DNA of 64,000 bases from Lineus longissimus (Eukaryota > Nemertea > Pilidiophora > Heteronemertea > Lineidae): the NCBI RefSeq assembly GCF_910592395.1, contig NC_088317.1, positions 3,410,001 to 3,474,000 of the forward strand, read 5' to 3'. The stretch's first letter is position 1. Every line of letters begins with the position of its first letter. The translations under genes were made by a program, and so were the position numbers. A model generated the notes under the pieces. It had not been told where the DNA came from and did not search any database. It saw nothing but the letters and a program-made list of their open reading frames with translations. Below, piece after piece: positions 1 through 9,700 of this stretch.

Positions 1-357
1 GTACCATAGCGGCGATATTTCAGCATACTCAGCTGAGAGTAAAGGTTGATGACCTATTTGGTGTCTTCTCAGAATGTGAAGGTTGCTATTCAAGGTAACC
101 CAAGACCATGTATCTGAGGTCAAGTAAAAAGGACCGCATAGTCTCCTGCCTGTTTCTACCATTCACGGCATAACCAAAAGGTACTTCATCGCTCCAGAAT
201 ATGCCTCCTTTTGCATGCACGTTCCCCTTTTATTGCTCCATTAACAAACAAAGCCTGTTGCTCTCGATTCGCGAACGGCAATTAAGTGATTTTAAGAGCA
301 TCGTTCAATAAGATAAATTCTCTGCCTACATGATGGGCAGACCAAACCTATACTTAC

Positions 358-2704
358 TTGATAACATGGGCCTTGGCTAAATATTTCTTCCTATCCTTCT
401 TGGTGAATATATGATACTGCTGCGCCGCACCGGCGTTCAACACCAAGAATATCCTCAAGTGATCACGGTCAATCCTGTAATGTTCCGTCAAAACTGAGAT
501 GAATTTAAAACATCGCTGAAAGTTTGCCTTTCCTGTATTTTTCGTTGCATCTAACACTATTATCAAATCAAGTTTTAGCCTTGCACGCTTGTGTATCCTT
601 CCTTTCTTCCCATGCACATGTCTTTTTTTTGGCTTTCGTTTCTTTTTTCTTTTCTTCGGTTTTCGCGTTAACTTTCTCTTTTTCTTCTTAGATGTGCCTT
701 TCTTCTTTGACCCTGTAGATTTGGAGTGACCCTTTTTCTTGTCAGCTCTACATTTGTTCAGGCTGGCGTGCCACCGCTTTCCCTTTGGACATTTATGTCC
801 TGAAAAATGATAACACCGAATACCGTATCAGCAGATTAATAGAGGCAGCATTCATCTCCCCATACCTTGCAGTTCTTCTTCGAGCAGCACTGGCGATACG
901 ATAAGCTACTCTCCTTACCATAGTGTGACCCCTGTTACAGTCTGACCCCTCACCATAATGTGATCCCTTACCATAGTGTAATCCCCGCCATAGTCTGATC
1001 CCTTACCATAACGCGATCCCTTGCCATAGTGTGACTACTTAACATAGTGTGAAAACTTACCACAGTGTGACCACTTACCATAATGACATAGCCTTGTCCG
1101 AAGTGTCCCAACTATTTTATCCAACTGGTTGAAATCCGCCACAGTGAGGACATGCTTGTTATCCGTGGCCATATTGGCGACCTCTGCCACATCGATCCGC
1201 CTTCCGATACCAACCGTGTAGACCACTATGCCAGAGGACTTCACTTGGTGCATGATAGACTGTAACTTGGAACGGTCCGTGGCCAGACCGTCCGACAGGA
1301 TGACTGCTATCTGTAAATAGGTTTCGGATCAAGCCGATCAGCAACCTTTTGGCCTACCCTAATGCCGTTCTGGAGAAGCACCTAAACTATGCAGACAAGG
1401 ATTTCACATTCATTCCAAGACAAATTTTACCTCCTTCGACGAGAAACTTGGTAGCATATAGAAGCATATAGAAGCCAAAGAACTTTAAAACCACCTTGCC
1501 CGTAAGAACTTTTTGAAATTTAGGTCAATTCTTTGGCTAAGTTAGTTCCCCTCAGAGACCTTTTGTCACAATGACAATTTTGATGGCAAGAAATTTCTCA
1601 GAATGCCCCAGTGTGCAGGGTCTTGGCAGAACCTTACTCTTGTGACATTGGGCCTGCCTCCAACTTGCTTTGTAAATGCTTTGTTGATGAGGATACCCAT
1701 CCCCTTCGCCAGATAGGAATCACCTTTGCTGTACTTGGTCCGCCTGATAGCTTTGATTAGGGCATCCTGGGATCCATAACTGGAAGGAACAATCGATGTG
1801 AACAATTTTGAATCAATTTCGAATAGAATAACGGTATTTCAGGCTCAATCAATAGATCAATATGTCTAAGAACGTGTTATGTCGTATGAACAACGTATGG
1901 AAGAGGATTGGTCGCGCTGATAGTCATACACAAACACTAATATGCCGTTTTTTTCTAATAGTCGTATAAAACTTACATTTTGATAAAAAATTTTCTGTAA
2001 TGTCTACGTTTTACAAAGGGGATGTTTTTCCCTTTTTCCCGATAGTCATATCACAAAGCAAAGATACTTTCTCTTCTAGTGGTCGGATACAACGTATAAA
2101 AAGTTCTTTCCCAAGCTTACTCACCTATTTAACTTCCACAAGAGTTTGGTCTCGGCCTGACTAGATATTTGAATCATAGCGACTTGTACGGCCCAGGGCC
2201 CGATCTGCTTGAACCCGTGGACCACATTGGAGATGAAGTTGATCTGCTTCTTGAAGTTATGGAGCTTGATGGCTTGAGAGCTGTCGACCAGGAATACCAC
2301 GTCTGCCATGGCCCCCGTCTTGCAGACTAAAACAACGAATACCAGTAGCTTGATGTGCGGGACTTCTTTATAAAATCGACTTACTGTATCTATTTAGCCC
2401 TTGCTTAGCCTAGTTAAGTCCATTAGGGAGACGTTCAACCAGTTTACGGTTTTTGAAATGAACATTTTCAAGCGTGCGCTCACTGCTCGGTTAGAAAATT
2501 CCGATAAAACAAGCCGGACAAAAAAAATGATATTGCAAAGGCGAGTTAGTAAAGGGTAACCTGAATGGAAAAGAAAGCTTTGCATAATGTTGAACAAAGC
2601 AGGATTACATTTTTGCTGGTTTTGGCTATCTTACCCTTGGGAAGTCCTGCAGAGGCGGCGGCCACGAAACTGAGTATCCCCAGGACGAGGAGAAGCCCGG
2701 TCAT
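358..2704 (-). CDS. Secreted von Willebrand factor A domain protein (5' five exons, 3' end off window)
   Basis: Exons read on the minus strand: 2704-2635, 2326-2125, 1779-1638, 1310-1079, 799-358. All junctions are GT/AG and the phases agree throughout. Exon 1 starts with ATG and encodes a signal peptide (MTGLLLVLGILS...). Exons 2-4 encode one vWA domain (about residues 25-215): CKTGAMADVVFLVDSS opens it, GGRPNVTR then IAVILSDG give the later strands, and YTVGIG follows. Exon 5 encodes a Cys pair (HKCPKGKRWH...NKC), a very Lys/Arg-rich linker, and the start of a second vWA-like domain (LDLIIVLDATKNTG). The domain order resembles matrilin/collagen-VI type extracellular proteins that bind matrix ligands. 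The MIDAS DxSxS motif is altered to DSSQA in the first domain and lost in the second, so metal-dependent ligand binding is doubtful. The gene continues past the left edge. The family is secure; the exact orthologue is not. Confidence 0.82.
908..1084 (-). repeat. Minisatellite of 17-18 bp units starting at a splice donor
   Basis: About ten imperfect units lie directly downstream of the 5' splice site of vWA exon 4 (donor G at 1078, minus strand). On the minus strand each unit reads roughly CACACTATGGTAAGGGAT, so the exon end and donor (TATG|GTAAG) are repeated in each unit with variation such as GTAAGT, GTAAGG, GCAAGG and GTGAGG. The array fills most of the intron start. Confidence 0.85.
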
Positions 2705-3167
2705 ACTCTCATCCTTGGACGAGCCGCTACTGCAATTAAAGGAAATCTCTCAGGAAAACGCCGGGGTGGAAATGGAAAGTAAGAGACGGGGTATCATATT
2801 TTGCTTGAGGTTATGAGTAATTCTCATTTGGCATGGCAGCATCATTTCACCTATATTCCATATCAGGAAGGTTTATTTCACCTTTCAGCCATATTTCGTT
2901 CCTATTTGCCTCACGAATTTAATTGGTTGCCGCTAAACAAAATCGATAGCATCGAAGGGCAGTTAGTTCTCAATGGATGAAACGAATGCCAAACCAACAC
3001 GATTGATTTATGATTAATGTTGAGTGTATCGATCATCATTGTAACCATTGCATAATGCAATCTATAAACGCTTCTGTCAGGCGACCCCGTTCACCATTAT
3101 CCGTCATGCCCACCTCGAACCCAATATGATGATCTTACAGCTTCTACCTAACCAGAGAAAGAATGAA

Positions 3168-3360
3168 GCCTGTGTAGAAGTTTGAATTGTCCTAGAACAG
3201 AATGTCCGGGGAACAAATGATACTATTATACGCTTTGATCTCTAAGGTATTGTTCATGGTCTCTATAACCCCACATACAGAATATAATATGACTGGAAAC
3301 CTTTTCCAGGGGGGACATTTTCTACTTCTACATCGGAACACCAAACTGGTATGGCAGTAT
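3168..3360. repeat. Dispersed repeat with CCGGTGTAG-like inverted ends, copy 1
   Basis: This is similar over about 190 bp to 32482-32665, sharing GTAGAAGTTT, TCCTAG, GTCTCTATA and CAGAATA blocks in the same order. The ends form a weak inverted repeat (TGTAGAAGT / ACTTCTACA), suggesting an old non-autonomous element. Confidence 0.5.
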
Positions 3361-4105
3361 GATGAGGCAAATACTGTTACCCTACACCGATGGAACCCTT
3401 AGCACGTCTAACATTGAACGCCCCAGTGCCAAATACACGTCCAAGAAATAGAGAAATACACACAGCGATTGAAATTGTAGAAAATTTTAAAAAATTTGAA
3501 TGGTAAATGACAATGGACAATGTTCTCCAGCAATGGTCATTAGCTCGAACTGCGATGGCGGCCATCTTGTTTACGTAGTCGCATCACGACCATCTTTTTT
3601 TGTGTAAGCAATGCAATGTACAAGCAAATCGAAAGTGAGTATTAGGAGTCCGTTTTAGAAGATACATACCTTAAGCAGCCCAAGGAGAGATGTAGTCCAC
3701 TGTTGCCCTTAATCCTGGCAGCTTTAGACGATATTCACACAACGCGTCATAAAAATCCCGTACGAAATCTCAAGCGATGCAGGACTTAGATACAGGGAAC
3801 ACTCCAATGCATGCATACATATAACTTTACATTACATTGTGTACCTCTGGTACTTGATAGATCCTATCGTCAGTGAGTGGTCTTCCCTCATTAAATTAGT
3901 TTTTAACAGGTGTCGATATTGATAAATTTGAATCAAAACTCTTTTTTTTATACTCGCGATAGGTGGCAGTGCATGCATTATAGTGCCAAACAAGCGATCA
4001 CCAACCAATGTAAGTGAACTATTGAATCGTGCTTAGATGCAGTGCTTCAAGGGAGACTTTGGCTGGACCCAGTCGGGTGAGGTGTGGTTAAGTTACCCTC
4101 GGTAC

Positions 4106-4476
4106 AATAGCATTCCGCGACGTTACTATTTATAGCTCACAAGGTCATTTGAATAAGATATTGATGACGTTTTAGTCACGTGACAGTCGGACATCGACAC
4201 TTACTTCTACGCATTTGAGCTTATTTCAAAGTCAATTATCTTTGACCCTGCATTGTTTTTAGCATGAATGATACCATAGAGTCAGAGAGAGAAATATTCA
4301 GAACAATTATGTAGTATTTCCAACACTCGGACATGTGCCAGATTGAATCTAACTGTCCTAGTTAGAAAGCCTGAATCCATTACGAAACCGCATGTTTGTC
4401 CGACATTGCCTGTAATTCAGGGATGGGGAAATAGAGGGCAGCAGCTGCAGTGACGTCATTATCGCGGAATGCTATT
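4106..4476 (-). mobile_element. 371-bp inverted-repeat element (family AATAGCATTCC), copy 1
   Basis: The ends are AATAGCATTCCGCGA and TCGCGGAATGCTATT, inverted copies of each other. The interior matches 11492-11862 and 56702-57071 in the opposite orientation, including the CACGTGACAGTCGG and AATGTCGGACA-type blocks. There is no coding capacity, so it is a non-autonomous DNA element. I could not assign a convincing target-site duplication. Confidence 0.85.
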
Positions 4477-5185
4477 GCAGACACTATACCCAGATATATG
4501 TCGTTTGGGTTAGGTTTGTCATTAAAAGATAGATGGCAAGATGAGATGTCCAAAAATAGGACATTTACTTAAGATAGATGGCAACATTGGAAAGAATTTG
4601 GAACAGCATAGACCGTTGCAATACATGAATAATTTGATAATAATTTAAGGGGCCATCTCAGCTGCAATGTAATATTCGTCTCGCGAGGACACTTTGTTAA
4701 ATGCCAACCGAGCTAGTCTAAGTGGCTAGCCGGGTTGGGTTGATTTCGGTGTTTTCTACTTCCAACCCAATTAAAATGTGTGAAAAACCCTACAACAGCT
4801 TATTGCCCACATGGGGCAGTTACACTCCAGACGCAGCGGATTGGCCATGTCCCTACAATAGAGAAAGTATGAAGGGCTGACGAAACTGGGCTGCCTCGGG
4901 AGTTTAATGGCAGCCAGCAACTAGATAACACGCTTGATTTGACTCGTTCTCTTTTTAGAAATTAAAAGACTGATGATGCCTTACATATACGCAAAACTGG
5001 AATGATCAACATGGACCTTTGCATAAGAAGCAACGAACGAGTACATTTTTGGACTTATAATACCAAAAATATATTTTTGATAATACTTGTTGCATTAGTT
5101 GCCCGGCAAGTCTGGTATTACTTAACTTCCCGCGTTCAAGCTTTAGGTGTGATGAAGATGAATTCAGATACAAGACCTGGGGCAC

Positions 5186-5284
5186 TTCCATACTGAACTT
5201 CCAGCGGTATTGCCTCCGTAGCCTCGGCGGCGCGTTGTCTGGAAGCTGAGCAATGTCAATACATTGAAGGTCAACAGGGGGCAC
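5186..5284 (-). repeat. Coding-like dispersed repeat fragment, copy 1
   Basis: On the minus strand this reads VDLQCIDIAQLPDN...RRQYRWKFS. A second copy on the plus strand at 33748-33840 reads LDLQCIDIATLPHN...RRQYRWKLS. Conservation of frame between two copies suggests a relic of a protein-coding repeat, but there is no start, splice context or longer domain. Function unknown. Confidence 0.45.
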
Positions 5285-6704
5285 TTCACTCTTTATTGCT
5301 ATTGTAATTACATTTCAATTAACAATCGGCAAAATATCAAAATAAAGGAGGGCCAGCTGGCCCAAAGAGGTCACTGAAAACGGATGGGAAAACACCTAAA
5401 TTTCTGGGACATGCCTCAACCAATCAGCGAGGAGGTTTTCGGTTAACAATCGTAAGTCGGCCATTGACTGTGCGAGGTATCGAAATGAGATATTGACGTA
5501 CGCGCGTATGGCGTCTAAACAATTATAAACATTGGGTAACCTAGTTTTTGTTGCATTGGCCTACTTCATACTTGTGCCGATATAAAGAACACATCGGTTA
5601 TTCGTAAAAGGCCTCCGTTGTTCGTCAAATATTTGAAATTTGTAATTGAATTTGAAATGCTCATATTGTGTAAACATGCAGGCCTCTACTGGTACATACG
5701 TCAATATTTTAACCAATAGGTCAATGGCCCGCATGCCGACTTATCGGCAGTGAATATCAGTCCTATGGTCTCCTCCTTTCTTCTTGAAGGATGGATATAC
5801 ATGTACGCACAACGACGGTGGATCGGCATGATGGCCCCACAACAGAATCTAGTTCTTGTGTTGGACGATAGATTTCGCTAAAAACTTACAAACTTCTAAT
5901 ACCATATTACTCGCAAGAGCACAGCACCATCTCCCTCAGATAAATATGATTTGTTTTAACACGTCTGTAAATATTCATTATCATTATCATTGCAAAGTAT
6001 GTTTAATTTCTTCACAGATAGCATTTAAAAACAGTCTTGTTGGCGACATTGAGATGATGACCACTTTTGAAAAACGCCCTGTCGTTCCATATGGTATGTA
6101 TAGTTCAAATTTGAAATTTGAAATTGAATTTGAGATTTTCTAATGAATCAAAAAACTGTCTTTTCGTGACGACATTTCAAAGGTGAGTAAAAATGCTTTT
6201 GTCAGTAATAACATCATAAGATAAAAAAGTTCCCCACAAAAGGAGTTGAATGCTGTCTTGAATCATCCGTACAAACTCCAATAACATGTATAATATGTCT
6301 TTTTATCTGTAAAAACCTCATGGGCGCTAATAAGATTAAAATAAACTGTAGTGAACTGAATTTTGTTTTGTTGTTGTTGTTGTTTTTTTTGTTTTTTTAC
6401 AATATATTATTATTATATGTAAGTCATGGGCCAGCGATTCGCCAGTGTCCATGCTAAGTCTTGATGGGTTCTTTTGTGATGAATGATGACTCATGAAAGT
6501 TCCAGGCACTCCGATAGTTTGGAATATAAATATAAACTGAATCAATCAATATCCCAAAATGAAAGTTATCTCAAAATAGATGACATAAATATTATAAGAA
6601 TAGACGCGTTTGTATGTCTTGCATATCATAGCCTACAGTAAATGCGCTTATACCTACAATTAGAAATCGAGAAAGTGGGTGTCCGACGTAAGTTTCAAGC
6701 ACAT

Positions 6705-6713
6705 TTCTGGGAA
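6705..6713 (+). promoter_or_regulatory. GAS/STAT-like palindrome TTCTGGGAA upstream of TNF gene A
   Basis: TTCTGGGAA fits TTCN3GAA, the STAT-type half-site pair, and lies about 75 nt before the ATG of gene A. The paralogue gene B has TTCCGGGAA about 74 nt before its ATG. Position and palindrome are seen; binding by a STAT factor is inferred. Confidence 0.35.
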
Positions 6714-6787
6714 ATGTCTTCTGTCTAGTTGCATTTTAAATTGTTGTGTGCCCGAAAAAAATCAACATAACCTTTCTGACTGCGAGG

Positions 6788-9700
6788 ATGAAGGTTCAAG
6801 AAACGACCCCTGTGGCACCTTCCCCTTCTGATAAACGGGTCCTGTTTCTGGGGGTGATGTTGGCGAGTTTCGTGGTTTGCTTCGTCATGCTGGGCTGCAT
6901 CACCTACGTGGACATCAGTAATTTGCGGAGGGAGCTCCGCGAGATCAAGGATATAGTCAAGTTGACCGTCCTCGAGAAACCGGACAATGACGAAAATGTA
7001 AGTTGAATTTCCGTAGATGGTACTTGTAAGGTTTCCCAATCCCGTTCTGAGTACTGGTCCACAGAGAATGAGCGACTTACGCGAATGACGTTATCACTTT
7101 TTTGGCAGTTTTTTAAATCTCGAAATCGGATCTTACCGGTTTAGGCCTGTCGTGGGGGTCCATGACAGCTGTTTCGTGCGGTGGGAAGGGAGAAAAGAAC
7201 GTAGAGCCGGGGAACATCTCCGTTTTGAAAACCAAAACATGAGGATACAGCCTGTCGCATTCATTGTGAGGGATGCTAGATTGTCAAGGGATGCTAGAAG
7301 CAATATTTCCATTCTCAGCACATTACGTGATACGATCAAGACAGGATTAAGAAAGTAAAATATGCAATTCGATTCTGAAAAGTGGAAATGTATAGGGCTT
7401 TTTGTCCTGAAATCAAAGACGGTACACACAAAGGAGTTCTCTTGAGAGACTACTTCAAACCTCGTGGTAATTTCAATGACAAACGCAAATTTTTACTGAT
7501 TGATGCTATTTTAAAATCACCTCATCTAAATGATTTATATGAGTTTATTAGATATAGGAATGACGAAATCGATCAGTAATACATCGTACTTTGATTTGGA
7601 TTTTTTTTGAAATATCAACTTATCTTTGTTTTCGTTATAGGATGCAGAAGATGAAGAAGTAAGCGGTATTCCAGATTGGGTTCCAAGTTTTCCTGTACTG
7701 GGATCTAAGCCAAGCCGACCAAGAAAAAAATCTGTAAGGGCCCGGCGGTCTGCGGAAAAGAGCGGAGGTAGGTCCCCGTTATATTACGTTGTAGAGTTTG
7801 TCGTTGTCGTGCTGATACGGTATACCTGCCGGCCTAGTCGTCGGGATGAAAGAAAATACGACACGATACATGTACATGTATACCGCAAACTGTTAGAAAA
7901 CGACTGTTCTTTTAGTATCTCAAACGAGTATCTTTCGTTTTTAGATTGTGACTTTTCAACAAGGTGAAATACCCTTTAGAGGTTCATCTTTTAGGTCTTA
8001 TGCTGACTGAGCTACCCAACCCTGGGCCAGCTACCTAACTTGGCCTCATTTCCTTCAGTAAACTCCATCAGACTCGACGTCCATATTGACTTTATTTCAC
8101 CAATGTAGTGACCTCTCATAGCTAAGGACATTGCCCACTGCATGAATAAGTTGTACACGGGGCCGGCAACTGATGATATTTACATCAGTTACTCCATGAG
8201 TAGTTTGTAGGCCTGCTCATGATTTTTATAACAAGTCTCAAGCGTCGTTTTAACTACTCCCTTTGCTTCATCTTCCAGCGAAGACGGACGTAAGTAAATA
8301 CTTTTTGTAGATGTATAAACAATAAGTCCCATAAAGTTACGGTTAAAGAAGAGGAAATTTAAAAAAGGGGCGGGTTCATCAGTTTCAGAAATAACTAATT
8401 TCCCGACGAAGTGATATATAGAAATATATAGGAATACTTCGAAAATTATCTTTGCTACTTTGGGCTTTCGATTGGCAAGTTTAATACATGTAGTTGATAA
8501 GATTAGACCCAATTAAAACAAAGTAGGTTTGATAAAAATGTAAATTTGATCGCATGTTAAAATTCGGCCCCATCTCAATATTATCAAGCAGATAAATATG
8601 GCAAGCCGTTTGCTTCAAAAAGTCGAGATGATTTTTTTCAAGTCGAGATTTTTTTTTCAAGTCAAGAAAAAATATTTCAAGTCAAGAAATTTCTTCAAAA
8701 AGTTGAGATTAGTATTTTCAAGTTTACACATTTTTTTTAAGTCGACTTTTTAAATATATATACATATTTTTTTTTAAGTAAAAAAAAAATTTTTCATTAA
8801 TTTTTTTATATACAACTTATCAGTTGATTATTTTTCTAATTCTTAAAAAAAAAATTTCAAGTCGATAAAAATTTATTGTAAATGACAAATTTCCTATTCA
8901 ACAAAAAAAACACATTCGAGACAGAAAAAATAAGTCGAACATTATGACGTCATCACTTTTCGTGTACAGTATGTAGACTCGTCCCCAGCCGTTCTCTTGC
9001 TGACTTCGCATTCTAATGCCCACATATATACATAGCAGGGGACCAGCCTATACAGTATGCAAGATGGCGGGAGGCGATGTTGTTGACATTGCCGAGTGTC
9101 TGCGTCAGTGTCCCGCTATGGTCCGGCGATCTGAAAGGGCCAGACAATCATTAGATCAAAACAAACTAGAGAACTGTTCCAGGCTACTAGATGACATTCT
9201 AGGAATTCTGAGTGCGCTGTATATACGTGCATGCGATCACTTCGGTGCCGGTTCCGTTTTGGCAGAAGATTTTGCGGAGGTCTTGGTGCATATGCACAGC
9301 ACTAACGCAAGGCACTAACGATCAGGTATTGCACGCGATAGAGGGTTTGCAGAATAACACGACACACGGGCCTGTTCGCGGCTGGCCAGGTGTTGAATTG
9401 GAACGGCGCGCGCAATGTACACAAAAACTGATGACGTCATAATGTTCGACTTTATTTTTGTAGCGCTCGACTGATTATTTTCTCGAGTATGAAATTTTTA
9501 CTCGAGTATGAAATTTTTACATTCGACACTATTTCGGTATTTATTATGTATCATTATTATATTTTACAAACACTATTTTTATTTTTATAATCATTTTTTT
9601 CTCGCAGTGAAATTTTTATTAATTGATTCAACTTTTAAATGAGAAGAAAAATAAATATCTCGACTTGAAAAAAAAATTTAATTTCAAATTTTTTTTCTTG

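Larger units (their letters stand above)
2705..6704. other. Intergenic stretch with dispersed repeats, no gene seen
   Basis: No exon with plausible splice sites and coding character was found between the vWA gene and TNF gene A. It holds a copy of a CCGGTGTA-ended repeat (about 3168-3360), a 371-bp inverted-repeat element (4106-4476) and a coding-like repeat remnant (5186-5284). The block around 6420-6600 resembles the 5' flank of TNF gene B (about 15130-15440) and is likely duplicated promoter sequence. Confidence 0.6.
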
